NCBI RefSeq assembly: GCF_009905375.1
Contig: NC_133655.1
Span: 165,500,967 to 165,564,966 of the forward strand
Source of the DNA: Apium graveolens
Taxonomy: Eukaryota; Streptophyta; Magnoliopsida; Apiales; Apiaceae
Reading direction: 5' to 3'
Length of the DNA: 64,000 nucleotides
Shown: piece after piece, positions 22,817 to 33,488 of the stretch
How the letters are laid out: each line of letters begins with the position of its first letter
How positions within the stretch are numbered: the stretch's first letter is position 1
Made by a program: the position numbers and the translations under genes
The notes under the pieces: model-generated
What the model was told of the DNA's origin: nothing
Seen by the model: only the letters and a program-made list of their open reading frames with translations
Database searches by the model: none

Positions 22817-24003
22817 ATGGCCTCAAAAAGATCTCGAACTGTCGATAGCAGCAGCACCATTCCAACTGCTGATTCTTCAAGGGGTACTGCTGCGAGGCTC
22901 CGATTGGTGGATAGGGCTGCTGAGGAGGAGTATGCTGGGCTTCTGACTAATCCGATTTTGAAGGAGAGGGGATTTTTGCCATCGGGGAGGGATGGTGAGT
23001 TATTGCCGATGATTGCAGAGACGGGTTGAATTACTTTTTATGAGTCACCTGAGACGGTCCCAATGAGTGTTGTTCGTGAGTTCTATGCGAACGCCAAGGC
23101 CGACAAGAATGGGTATTCTATTGTTCGTGGGCTTACTGTTGATTATCAGCCCAAAGCGATTCGCCGTGTTATTGGGCAGCGACAAAGGAAGCCCCAGGAG
23201 GAGAATTGGAATGAGAAGACCCCTGAGGATTTTGACTCGGATTTGATTATTGCTACTCTCTGTCAGCCGGGCACAGTGTGGAAGTTTCAGACGGGATCTA
23301 ACGAGTATCGTTCTTTTCCGGCTGTTGCGATGAACATGTATGCTCGTGCATAGAATGCCTTTATTTGTGCTAATATTTTTCCTTCTTCGCATGCACATGA
23401 CATACAGTTGAGAGAGCCAGGTTGTTATGGGGGATTTTGAATGAGGAGTATTAGGTGGACCTTAATGAGTTCATTTACCAAGGGATTTTGAAGTTTTTGA
23501 GGGGGAGGACGCATTATAACATCCCTTATGCCTCTATTGTCAGGAAGCTGTGTAAGGCAGTTGGAGTCCACTGGCCTTCTTATGAACAGCTGCAGATGCC
23601 GGCCGCTCCTATTGATTCATCGACGCTGAATGCGAGGCAGGAGTGGACGGGTGGAGAGCCCGAGGAACATGGTCTGGGATATCATCTCCCAGGAGGACAT
23701 CCAGCTGCTGGTGCTACGATGGCTAGGCCCAGTCAGGCTCATGATGAGGCAGGTTCTTGTAGAGCCTAGAGAGGTGATGGTTTAGGGATGGCTGATGTCC
23801 AGTACAGGAGGCTTTCCAGGAGGATGGATGCGATGTATGAGTCGCAGAGTAGGTTTGCACTGGAGCTCACCCTAGCACTTAGGACTGCTTTCAGAGGCCT
23901 TGGAGCTGCCATCCAGTGGCCTGTTTTTGGTGAGGACTCTGCTTATCCGCCTCCTGACACTCCACCCTCTGAAGGTGATGATGATGATGATTTCTCTGAG
24001 TAG
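22817..24003 (+). pseudogene. Third ORF of the Athila-like element (env-position ORF, Transposase_32-like)
   Basis: Starts at ATG 22817, after a TATA-like TATATATACAC (about 22713) and a CA-rich leader. TGA near 23027 and TAG near 23351 interrupt it, and the frame changes near 23400; the end is TAG 24001-24003. The centre has a Val-Val-Arg-Glu-Phe-Tyr-Ala-Asn-Ala segment, then Val-Arg-Gly-x-x-Val-Asp-Tyr, and later Ile-Pro-Tyr-Ala-Ser-Ile-Val-x-Lys-Leu-Cys. That pattern fits PF20167, a domain found in plant Athila third ORFs and labelled 'putative plant transposon protein'. The C-terminus ends in an acidic Asp/Glu run. No convincing membrane segment was seen, so calling it an envelope is not supported. 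Confidence 0.75.
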
Positions 24004-24051
24004 GTATACCCTGTGTTCCTTTCTATTACCTTCACTGGGGACAGTGAAGAT

Positions 24052-24067
24052 TTTAAGTTTGGGGGTG
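24052..24067 (+). promoter_or_regulatory. Internal copy of the polypurine tract
   Basis: TTTAAGTTTGGGGGTG, identical over 16 bases to the tract before the 3' LTR at 25197-25212, about 1.15 kb upstream of it and just after the third ORF. Confidence 0.6.
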
Positions 24068-25196
24068 GTAGTTAAGGAACATATTTGTGTATGTGTCATG
24101 TAGTTGCATATTCATGTTAGTTTAGTTCATATAGTTGCATATTTTTGGCTATATATTTTTTATTTTTTATTTTATAGCTTTATTTATCATGTCATATATC
24201 TCATGCATATACCATGATCCCTTTGTGTTGCTTTACCAATTGATATGTGATATTGATACGAGTGTAGTGATAGCGTTAGAGTGATGTTGAATCTTGTTAG
24301 GTTGGCATGCATGCTAGAAACACTTATATTTCACTAAGTCTTAGAGTATGCTTAAGGACTAGATTGTTGTCATGGTTTGATGGTTTTTGAGGTTAATCTA
24401 TTGCTTATACTTAGAATGTATGATAGGCTCTTAATGATAAAAGGCATGAAAAGATAGAATTGGAGTAAAAATTAGAATTCATTGCTAGTTATGGCTAGGC
24501 GTCAAATGGCTAGTAGTCGTCTCGTATTATATGCGAGTAGTCTAGGGTTGAGCAAGATGTAGCTAAACGCACTTGCTCAGAAATTGAAAAAAGAAAAGAA
24601 AAAAAGCATAGTGAAAAGAAAAAAAAAGAAAAAAAGAAAAAAAATATGGTTTAATGCATAATTGATCACGAGTGGGCTCTTTGGTATTCGAGTTATTAAG
24701 TTCTTAGGGGACTTTGTTCCTAGTGACCTAAGGCTTTTATAGTCTGGGATCCGCTAACCTAACGTTCGCTAAATGGATGCCATTGCATAAGTCTTTTGTG
24801 GACTTCACTCATTGCACGATCAAATAAGCATTTGTTTATTGTGTTGAATAAAAGCATGATTTCGTAAGAAGCTCCAGTGATCTTGAAGTGTTATAAGTCA
24901 TTTTGTATCTAGAATATATTCTTCGTATAATCTTGTGATTGTCTTGAGGATAATTGAGTTATGATAATAGATCTAGTTTCGAAGCATATCTGTTAAGCAT
25001 TCGTACATACCACGTTTCTAGTTGTATGTTAGCTTGCATGATTTTATTGATCTATAGTCGCCTAATTGCATTTGTTGAATGCTATGTGTTGGTTGGTTTA
25101 GTCATTGCGATGGGGATCACTGCATTTCATGTAGTTTGCATTCATGCATGTTTTTATTTTGTTTTTGAGTTTGTGACGCTTGAGGACAAGCATTGA

Positions 25197-25212
25197 TTTA
25201 AGTTTGGGGGTG
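25197..25212 (+). promoter_or_regulatory. Polypurine tract of the Athila-like element
   Basis: TTTAAGTTTGGGGGTG ends directly before the 3' LTR start at 25213. Confidence 0.85.
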
Positions 25213-26648
25213 TGATAAGTGGCAGTTTCTACCACTTAGAACATCTTATAATGGCTTGAATTGATGTCTTGAAATCAATTATTTTGTGTATTTTATGCAT
25301 TTTTCTAGTGTTTGTGTATTTCAGGGTATAACTTGCGTAATTAGGGAGATTTCATCATAATAAGCCTAGGGGGTACTTGGAATCAGTTGCGGGGAGTTGT
25401 GCGAAGAATTCAGCAAAATCAGAAGCAGAAAGTGGGATTTTCTAGAAGTTGTGCAGGCGCCCGCCTGGGATATGCAGGCGACCGCCTGGAGATGCAGGAG
25501 CCCGCGTGGGAACTGAGGCGGCCGCCTGGGGTCATAAATTTAGAATCTGGATTTTCTAATTCAACTTCTATTGGGCTTCCAAGACTGCTGTTTCTTGTGA
25601 CTCTTATATAAACCTACTTGAGAGACGTTTCACAATAACAAGCAACAAGCAAGGAGCAAGGATAAGAGATTAAGAAGACCGTTTTAGCATGCAACAATGA
25701 AGAAGAGGAAGCATACATTATCTTGTGATTCTTTTTATTCGTTGTAACAGTGGATGCCAGTTTTCTTTACTTTAAACCTTAATACTCTTATGACGTACTC
25801 TGATTTTATTAAGTATTTTTATTAGTTTATATTATTGTGTTATTATCATGTTTTCATATGAACCCATGGTGACGATGAGTTCTATCATGGGCTAACCGTG
25901 ATCAAGGGGTCGTAGCGGATTTACTATGGATTTCCTTAGTTAATTGTTTAATACCTTGGTATGTGATGATTGTATGATATCTAGCATAGGTTGTGTGTAT
26001 TCGTCTTATGTGCGTCGAGAACATATAAGATAGCCTGTTAATCTCTTGTGAAGCGACAATGAATCTTGAGATTTAGAACTTGCCATGCTAGCACAGGTTC
26101 ATGTATTGTATGCATGATTAGTGGGTAACTCTAACCGTTTTACTTGCCCTGTGTAATCATAATGAATAACTTGCGCTTAAATCGTTATGTTGTCAAATTC
26201 TGTAGACATATAGGGTCTCAACATAATTGATGCCTATTCAACTTTTATCTTAATTGTGGATGCTTGGTAGAATGGTAATTGTACAACGAAAGTTGGTTTT
26301 TATCAATTTCGTGTTGTTCGATTAATATCATCACCGTTACATACTAAGGGTAACAACAATAACTATTAAATGAAGTAGTAATGAAGTTAAGATCTCATGT
26401 GTGTTTAATATTGTTAATTCAAGTGTTAATTTAAGTGTTTAATTCTCATAGTTAATAGTAGTTAATAATTAGTTAATCAACCTTAAGTGTTATAGTCTTG
26501 ACCTAGAGAAGTAATCATACATTGGTGAGTAAGAGTTAATTGAACATAATTAGTAAGAGTCTCTGTGGGAACGAAATAGAAATCATTATGTACTACTTGC
26601 GAACGGGTATACTTGCGTGAATTATTAGCGCATGCTTTGTGCCTAACA
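25213..26648 (+). repeat. 3' LTR of the Athila-like element
   Basis: Same length (1436 bp) and ends as the 5' LTR, with scattered substitutions. TATA-like TATATAAA at 25605-25612. GC-rich repeat block at about 25456-25531. Confidence 0.93.
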
Positions 26649-26653
26649 ATTGG
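26649..26653. repeat. Target-site duplication ATTGG, right copy
   Basis: Matches 15682-15686. Confidence 0.92.
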
Positions 26654-27390
26654 AAGCTCATCAAGCTCAAATGTTTGATAAACTTACTGAAGTACCTAAT
26701 TCAATGGAGATGATTCTTTCTCTACTGCTTGGTGATGATGCCAAAAAGGGGGAGAAAATTGTTAAATCTTAATGCAAACAGCTGACATTGATAGGTAATA
26801 ATGATGAAAATTCTGATGGAGTTAATAAGGAGAAACAAAAGGATATCAAAAGGGGAAGAGTTGAAGAATTGACTGTGACTACTAAACTGGAAAAATCTTC
26901 ACAAGTCACAACTATTGTTGATGAAGACCAAGGTATTCTGGAGAAAGAAGCTGGTGTTGAAGCAAGCCAATATCTTCAAACTCTGAAAGTTAAAGGAAGA
27001 AACATAATTATATTCTACAAAAATCCAAAGATTCAATTATTTGATTCTGAAGTAACTAGAAGAATATTTGAAAAGGAAAATCCTGAAGTTAATCTTAAAC
27101 AGCTAAGGCAAACAGAGGAAGACTTTAAAAATTCTATGAAGACAACAAATGCTGATATTGCTGTTAGTTCTCAAGTACTTTATGAAGATGATCCTTCTAA
27201 CAGACCAAATCAAAGGTATAGTTATAAGGGAAATCAGTCAGGCGGAAGGTAAAAGATCTCTCAGATCAAAAGCTATTGGAACTGCTGACATGAAGCTTAA
27301 AGGAATGGAGAAGATAGAAGCAAAAAATTCAAAGGTTAAAAGCCAAAGCTGAAGAAAATCTTATTGAAGCAGAAATCATCCAAGCTAGTG
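26649..27390 (+). pseudogene. Copia-A ORF3, last piece
   Basis: In frame with 15686 when the Athila-like element is removed. It holds the ORF3 landmark: a Leu-Leu-Leu-x-Asp-Asp-Ala-Lys-Lys-Gly-Glu-Lys segment (about 26721-26756), then a stop where copia-C and copia-D have Lys-Cys. After this come a Leu-Gln-Thr-Leu-Lys-Val-Lys-Gly-x-(5)-Phe-Tyr-Lys-Asn-Pro-Lys-Ile segment (about 26971-27030) and an Arg-Arg-Ile-Phe-Glu-Lys-Glu-Asn-Pro segment. A frameshift near 27200 leads to the basic Lys-Gly-Ile-Val-Ile-Arg-Glu tail in the next frame. The C-terminal domain seen in copia-D is not found here. Confidence 0.7.
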
Positions 27391-28213
27391 ATTAAAGGAA
27401 GATTTCTGGAAGCATTCTGATTATTGTTTTTAATAGGTTAATCACTATTAAAACTTATCTATTATTCAATTTGAAATGAATTAAAATTTTAATTTTATTT
27501 ATCTAATTTTTATTAAATATGCATTTATTAATATATGACAAAATAAGCCTGTATGTTTAATATACTTAAAAAATGTTGTTAATGAAAATTGAACATGAGT
27601 CCAGCCAATAACATGCACACTTTAATACCACTATGCCAACATGTCTTTTGTGTTAGTAATCATACACTTAACATGTATTTGCGGCATTAGATTTATAAAA
27701 ATATATTTTTAATCATATTTTTCTTTTTATATTTCCAGATTTAGTTACCTATATGTTTCAAAAAAAATAAGTTACTACTAAAATAATAATACTAATTGAT
27801 ATAAAATAACTATTTTATGAAAATGATAGATAAGTTAACGTATAACATGTATTTATTTAACGATCTTATACTTTATAAAGTAAACGTTATATTAAAATTT
27901 ACCATATGACATATAAGAAATGGTTGATAAAATTTAATGATCATGTATACAATTATAAGAAAAATAAATCAAATTTATAATATCTGATGATCATGTATAC
28001 ACTTATACGAAAAATAATTATATAATACGTATTTGTAATATTGATACGATATTTTTGTTAAGTAATATTCGATTAAAATCATCAATACAAGACAATAATT
28101 ATTGGTATATATATGATATAAGATTATATATAATGATTATTTATTCAAAAATATATTATATGTTACCCATACAATATCATATATTCTTACATATAGATCA
28201 CGCCGATGATATA
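27391..28213. other. AT-rich sequence not assigned to any element
   Basis: Strongly AT-rich, no coding frame of interest. It contains a local near-duplicate: GATCATGTATACAATTATAAG near 27941 is repeated with changes near 27989. It may be decayed copia-A 3' sequence or genomic sequence older than the insertions. Confidence 0.5.
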
Positions 28214-28345
28214 TACTCCCTCTATCCCTCTCAATTCTTTACATTTCTAAGAGACTGTCTAACACGCATTTTAAGGGACGTATAAAGTACAGTTCCGTAA
28301 CTTTTTTCTATAATTTTCTTTTTTAAATAAAAATTTAACCATTCA
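28214..28345. mobile_element. Stowaway-like MITE fragment
   Basis: Directly after a TA dinucleotide the sequence begins CTCCCTCTATCCCTCTCAAT (28216-28235). That is close to the Stowaway / Tc1-mariner terminal inverted repeat CTCCCTCCGTCCC, preceded by TA as expected. A Stowaway-like interior follows (GGACGTATAAAGTACAGTTC). The other terminal repeat is missing because a minus-strand LTR starts at 28346. Confidence 0.6.
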
Positions 28346-29983
28346 TGCTACATCCCCAAATCCGGGGTCAGGATTGGGTGTCACCAAACAACTTTAAACA
28401 ATATAAACCTGTATATTTAAACAAATATACAGATAACTCCTCAATTCCGGATCGTTTACAGGTTGTGGTATGAAACAAGAATCTAACCTTCTAAAATTTA
28501 TAACAACTAAATAAAATTTTATTATATTTTTACTAACTTCCTCGTCTTATTCACTCCGACATCTCCACTTCCTGCAGTGGGATCTCTTCCAATTTTGTTG
28601 TCCATTAAAAGCTATTCACTTTTATCCTCGTTTGATACTGAAAGAAATAAGAATTCATAAAGCAAGAGTGATCCAAAAGTGCCCAGCAATATCATAATTG
28701 GTTTCCAGGTATAATGATCAAAAGGAACTCCCAAAAACAATCTTTAAATGATTTTATAAACATCTTTATTTATTTAAAACAGTTGAGATAATAAAACATC
28801 GGCCTTTATTGGCCTTTAATAATAAATCACATTTTTAAGAAGAACATCGAACAATTCTCAGATTCATCTCTTGAATCAAATCTTTGTTCGGTTTTATGAT
28901 CATAAACTTTCCAAGAAGGAACGCCATTAATGGCGATCAACAATAAATTAAAATGGACAGTAGAACCAACATTCGCACCTATACCCTGCTGATCAGTCAG
29001 GATACAGTGCAGATCTATACCTACCTGTATAGATCCATTCGGGTACCCAAATACTCTGGCCCAATAAATAAGGGTATGGTCCATCCCCGACCCATAGGGT
29101 CTAGTCCATCCCTGGCCCTCATATCAAAGGGTCCAGCCATCCCTGGCCCTTATCGTAACCATCCAGTCCGTAGAGTATTTTGATGTCAAATCATTTTGAT
29201 TTTAAAACATCCTGATTCAGGATTCGCAAATAACCCGGAATAATAGGTATTTGCTCAAGAGATCAATCAATAATAATAAGGAACAAGAACAAAAAGGTAC
29301 TTGCATAATTAAGAGTAATTGCAGTAAAATTTAAAACATTTAACTATTTTGAATTTAGAATAGAGAAGAAATACTTGCCTCAATTGATACGCTCTCTAAC
29401 TTTCAATCACCAGTCTATGTTCACCTCTACTCTGTATCCACTCATCTCATTACCACACATAATCAAGCTTTACTTTCAATATCACTATCTGGCATTAAAT
29501 GCCTCAAACTATATGTATCTATCATTAAAGATACTATTTCAATTAACCAACAATATATAATTGTCTATTCTACATTTATCCTTATCGTCTACCCACTTGA
29601 TAGCGACAAATTAGGACCACATTTAATTATATGAAGTTCAATAGACACGTGGACTCCCAATTTACATAACACGTACAAACATAAAGGCACATATCACATA
29701 TTTCGTAGCATATATAACTTAATTCGTCAAAACATTCGACTCAATGCGTTTAAAATTGAAATCGAGTCAAAATACGATTTTTCGATATTTACACGACTCA
29801 GAAATGTTTAAAAAATTAGGTGACCTTTCGAAACGAAAGATTTTATGTCTCGGAAGTATATTTAAAAGAAACATGATATTTTTCTAAGTCTAGACGCGTT
29901 ACTTTCGTATTAAACGGATGAACAGTGTATGTATTATGAATAAAATAATAATAATTCAATTAATAATAATATTAGTTGTATTT
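28346..29983 (-). repeat. Minus-strand gypsy LTR, truncated
   Basis: Read on the minus strand, it ends with a CCCCGGATTTGGGGATGTAGCA sequence very like the ends of the Tekay-like LTRs at 5736 and 15222. It carries a reverse-oriented GC-rich tandem block (about 29040-29170) like the one at 4485. Its 5' end is lost at the Retand-like insertion (29984). No primer-binding site follows the end at 28346, so it is a 3' LTR or a solo LTR rather than a 5' LTR. Its family differs from both other large-LTR gypsies here. Confidence 0.7.
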
Positions 29984-30493
29984 TGATAGGGAAGAAAATA
30001 AGGCCTGGGTATGTAGTTAATGTTGCATTAATCATATCAGAATTGGGCCAACAGCTAGGCCCATTTGAGAAGGCCCAAAACCCCTGAATATTAATTAATT
30101 TCGTAATTAATTAATAAGGGATAAGTTAGCTAATAATATGAGTCCTATTGGAGAAATAAATTCTTGTAGATTGGCCTCCAAGGAACCTGGTGGGATATGG
30201 AATCAACTTCCTACTTCTTAGGACTCCAAAGTCCATTCTAATTCTAAGACTTGACCACCAAGTCTCCTAACCCAAGTCCAATTCAAGGACTCCCAACATC
30301 TATATAAGGGGCCTCACCCCATAAATCAGAACTACATTTTTGACTTGATCCTTGATAATCAGCAAGGTATGTAGGCATCTTGTTAAGGAAGATCGAGTCA
30401 CGAAACACAAAAGCAGTCAAATCGAGCCTCAAAGCTCACGTTCTTTAGTAATAAATACAATAATTAATATACCTTAGTTTTTGATCCATAACA
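29984..30493 (+). repeat. 5' LTR of the Retand-like element
   Basis: 510 bp, TGATAGGGAA to CCATAACA, with a TATA box (TATATAAG, 30301-30308) about 190 bp before its end. No second copy in the window. Confidence 0.8.
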
Positions 30494-30514
30494 TTTGGCG
30501 CCGTCTTTGGGAAA
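30494..30514 (+). promoter_or_regulatory. Primer-binding site of the Retand-like element
   Basis: TTTGGCGCCGTCTTTGGG begins at the LTR end; TGGCGCCGT(C/T)TGTGGG-type sites are typical of Tat-group elements. Confidence 0.75.
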
Positions 30515-30528
30515 GCACAACAACAACC

Positions 30529-32340
30529 ATGGAGAGAACACGGAGAACAAGCAGCGCCCTTGAAGGAGGAACACCCGCGGGGACAACCCAAATGATTTCG
30601 TCAACCGTGGAGGTACCTCCGCATTCAACCTATGTCGCCACCCAAGGAGGAGCCCAGGTAGAGGCAACTGAACCTCAACCTCAAGGGATGATTCCCCCGG
30701 CTCCTCAAGGTACGAATCCCCAACTTTAACAACTACATACACCTGTGAATTCTCGACCCATTGGGTATGAGTATTCAACTGTTGTGACCACTAACCCCCC
30801 TTATGGGATGCCCCTTTATCCCGAGGTTGGAGGAAGTGGATATGCTGGACGGAGTGAAGCACAGGGGCAAACACCCCCTACATACAAGGTTTGGCTCCTA
30901 TCCCGGAGGATTAGGAATTTTCCGGTCCTTATACTGAGAGAGACTCCGAATCTTCGGATGTTGAAGTGGCCCCAAGAAGGAGACATGATGGCAAAGAGCT
31001 GATGGCTGATGGTAACCAACGTCCAAGGAGCACCCGAGGGGTGAATCCCCAAGAAGTGCAGGAGAGAATCAGGGCCCATGAGGCTGAGATTCAAAGGCTA
31101 AAGCGTGACTTGGAGGCGCACCAGGCTCCCATGCCCCCATTACCACCTAGGGGAGAAATCCTCCTCCAATCATAGACCTGGATGGTCCATCACAAAGAAG
31201 GGTTGTAGTCCCGAGAACTGATCCAAGCAATCTTCTTCCCCTTGGAGATCCTGATGATCCTACTCCACCATTGACTGAAGAGATAATTGATGCCCATATC
31301 TCAAAGAATTTCAAGATGCCCACTATCAAAGCTTATGATGGCACGGGAGATCCCGCTAATCATGTCAGGACATTCTCCAATGCACTGTTGTTGCAGCCCG
31401 TGAATGACGCTAATAAGTACCAGACCTTTCCTCAATCCCTGTCGGGTATGGCTCAAAGATGGTATAGTCGTTTTCCCCAAACTCTACTGGGTCCTTCATA
31501 GAATTAAGTCAGGCTTTTATTAAGCAGTTCATCAGCGGGAGAGTGCATGAGAAAAGTTCAGCATCCCTCATGAGCATTATGCAGGGAGCGAAGGAATCCT
31601 TGAGAGACTACCTGAATCATTTCACAAAGGAGGCTTTAAAAGTCCCGGACCTTGATGACAAGGAAGCCATGATAGCACTGTAACAGGGAACTAGGGATGA
31701 ATTCTTCAAGATGTCCTTGGCCAAGAGCCCCCTGAAAGCATGTTGCAGCTCAAAGATAGGGCCGAAAAGTACATCAAAGTGGAGGAGAGCATGAGGAAGA
31801 CAGTAGTGAGTAACGAGCCCACTAGAGGCAAGAAGCGAAAAACTGATCTGGAATATATTGCTAAGGACAAATATCCTAGAACTGAGCAAAACCCTGATTC
31901 AACCCCTAAGAAGAGAGGGCATGGGAAAAAGTTCGTTGAATACGCTAAGATGAATGCCCCTAGAAGCCAGATCTTGATGGAAATCGAGAAAGATCAAGAT
32001 ATTCGTTGACCTAAACCCTTGAAGGCTGATCCTGCCAAGCTAGATAAGAGCAAATATTGTAGATTTCACAAAGATGTTGGTCATGACACCGATGAGTGTA
32101 GGCAACTGAAAGATGAAATAGAGTTCCTCATTCGGAAAGGAAGATTGAACAAGTACACTAGGGAAGGAAGATATAGGAATAAAACAGGAAGAAAGAACTT
32201 TGAAGATCATAGGAGGGACCAAGACGATCAGGAGCGGAATCCCCAACCTAGGGGACCAGTTATAAATGCAATCTTTGGAGGACCGCGACCCCGAGGGCTT
32301 GTGATAAACACAATTTTTGGAGGACCAACTACTGTTGGAT
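30529..32340 (+). pseudogene. gag of the Retand-like element
   Basis: Starts Met-Glu-Arg-Thr-Arg-Arg at 30529. The N-terminal part is Pro/Gln-rich and broken by a TAA near 30727 and frame changes near 30900 and 31160. The capsid core lies at 31271-31740: Phe-Lys-Met-Pro-Thr-Ile-Lys-Ala-Tyr-Asp-Gly-Thr-Gly-Asp-Pro, Met-Ala-Gln-Arg-Trp-Tyr-Ser, then after a frame change Phe-Ile-Ser-Gly-Arg and Thr-Arg-Asp-Glu-Phe. From 31740 the frame is open but for TGA near 32007. A Tyr-Cys-Arg-Phe-His-x(3)-Gly-His-x(4)-Cys zinc-binding segment lies at about 32056-32100. Confidence 0.85.
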
Positions 32341-32911
32341 TATCCAAGAACTCCAGGAAAGCATATACCAGAGAAGTTATGCATATTGTTGGGGAAGCCC
32401 CGAAGAAGGCCAGGACAGGAGTGACAATGGCTTTTGATGATTCTGACCTGAAGGGTGTGAAATTTCCTCATGACGACCCATTGGTCATAACACCGATAAT
32501 AGGAAACAGCCCGGTTAAGAGGGTCCTTATCGATAATGGTGCTTCAGTGGATATCTTGCTCCATGACACCATTTTAAGGATGGGTTATAATGATTCTCAA
32601 CTAACCTCGACCAATATACGGATATATGGATTTGCGGGAGTGGAGTGCCCCGTGGAAGGGATAATCAAGTTGCCAACGACCATAGGACAGGAACCAAGGC
32701 AAGCAACACAGATGTTGGACTTTGTGGTGGTGAAGGCTAGTTCAACTTACAATGCTATTATGGGGAGAATAGGGATACATGCCTTTAAAGAGTCCCTTCT
32801 TCCTACCATTCAGTTATGAAGTTCCCTACTTGGAATGGGATTGGAGAAGAGAGAGGAGATCAAAAAATGGTTAGAATTTGTTATGTAGCCTCTCTGAGGG
32901 TAGATAGAGCT
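32341..32911 (+). pseudogene. Aspartic protease of the Retand-like element, ending at a deletion
   Basis: In frame with the end of gag. The active-site segment is Val-Leu-Ile-Asp-Asn-Gly-Ala-Ser-Val-Asp-Ile-Leu (about 32525-32560), where the family has Asp-(Ser/Thr/Asn)-Gly-(Ser/Ala). A Met-Gly-Arg segment follows at about 32758. The stop at 32817-32819 comes from a one-base frame change. In the next frame the Tat linker (Met-Lys-Phe-Pro-Thr, Cys-Tyr-Val-Ala-Ser-Leu) continues to about 32911 and then jumps straight to the RNase H linker. Confidence 0.82.
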
Positions 32912-33488
32912 GGGAGAATTCGACATCAAGTATAAGCCATGAATGGCAATAAAAGCCCAGGCATTGGCTGACTTCGTGATGGAATGTACCATACCCAACC
33001 GAGAAGTCGGGGGGCGGGAAGATACCATACCTCAAGACAAGGAAGTTGATAAGGGGGACAAAGAAAAGGATGATAAGGAGAAGGAATATTGGGTTCTCTA
33101 TTTTGATAGAGCATCAAAAACAAATTCAAGTGGAGCAGGGTTAGTTTTACAAAGCCCCGATGGGTTCTTAATTGAATATGCTATGAAGTTAGACTTCCCG
33201 ACCACAAACAATGAGGCAGAATATGAAGCTCTGATAGCTGGCCTTGGCTTAGCAGGGATACTTAAAGTCAATAACTTAAAGGTCTATGGAGACTCGAAGC
33301 TGGTCATATCCCAGGTAAAGGGAGAGTTTGAGGCAAGGGATGGTACGATGGCTAAGTATGTCCGCCTAGTAAGGGCTGTGATGACCCAATTCGATGAATG
33401 CCATGTTGAGCACATTCCTAGGCAGGAAAATGCTAAGGCAGATGCATTATCAAAATTTGCTTCATCTGAGATAGAGGAAAGTTCATGA
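32912..33488 (+). pseudogene. RNase H (second, archaeal-type) of the Retand-like element; RT missing
   Basis: The frame opens with Glu-Phe-Asp-Ile-Lys-Tyr-Lys-Pro-(stop)-Met-Ala-Ile-Lys-Ala-Gln, the usual link between the two RNase H domains of Tat elements. The archaeal-type RNase H follows: Trp-Val-Leu-Tyr-Phe-Asp-Arg-Ala-Ser, Asn-Asn-Glu-Ala-Glu-Tyr-Glu-Ala-Leu, Val-Tyr-Gly-Asp-Ser-Lys-Leu-Val, Asn-Ala-Lys-Ala-Asp-Ala-Leu-Ser. The catalytic Asp, Glu, Asp and Asp are all present. The whole RT and first RNase H, expected just before it, are deleted. The stop in the link is TGA where the family has Arg (CGA). Confidence 0.88.

Larger units (their letters stand above)
24004..25212 (+). other. 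3' noncoding region of the Athila-like element
   Basis: No gene seen. It holds a second polypurine-like copy at 24052-24067, an A/G-rich run at about 24585-24645, and the true polypurine tract at its end. The small frame at 24954-25196 has no protein features I recognise. Confidence 0.7.
15687..26648 (+). mobile_element. Athila-like Ty3/gypsy retrotransposon, complete borders
   Basis: A 10.96 kb element with two LTRs of 1436 bp each, TSD ATTGG (15682-15686 and 26649-26653), a TGGCGCC-type primer site, gag, protease, a partly deleted RT, RNase H, integrase, and a third ORF downstream of pol. Order and protein motifs match Athila. It is inserted in copia-A ORF3. About eight differences are visible by eye in the first ~175 bp of the two LTRs, so it is not a very recent insertion. 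It is non-autonomous now because of stops and the RT deletion. Confidence 0.93.
1..27390 (+). mobile_element. Copia-A: 3' part of an old SIRE-like Ty1/copia element, split by two later insertions
   Basis: The left edge is outside the window, so gag and pol are not seen. What remains is the stretch downstream of pol: a short accessory ORF (167-547) and ORF3 in three pieces (1740-2159, 15223-15686, 26649-27390). When the two inserted gypsy elements and one copy of each target-site duplication are removed, the ORF3 pieces join in frame. The same order of short ORF then ORF3 occurs downstream of the complete pol of copia-C, which is the basis for calling this a SIRE-like copia. No 3' LTR is recognisable after 27390. 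This is the oldest layer in this part of the window. Extent at the right side is approximate. Confidence 0.75.

Noticed and set aside
22817..24003. The Athila third ORF as a retroviral envelope gene
   Set aside because: No signal peptide or transmembrane segment was seen, and the central motif fits a plant transposon domain of unknown role instead.
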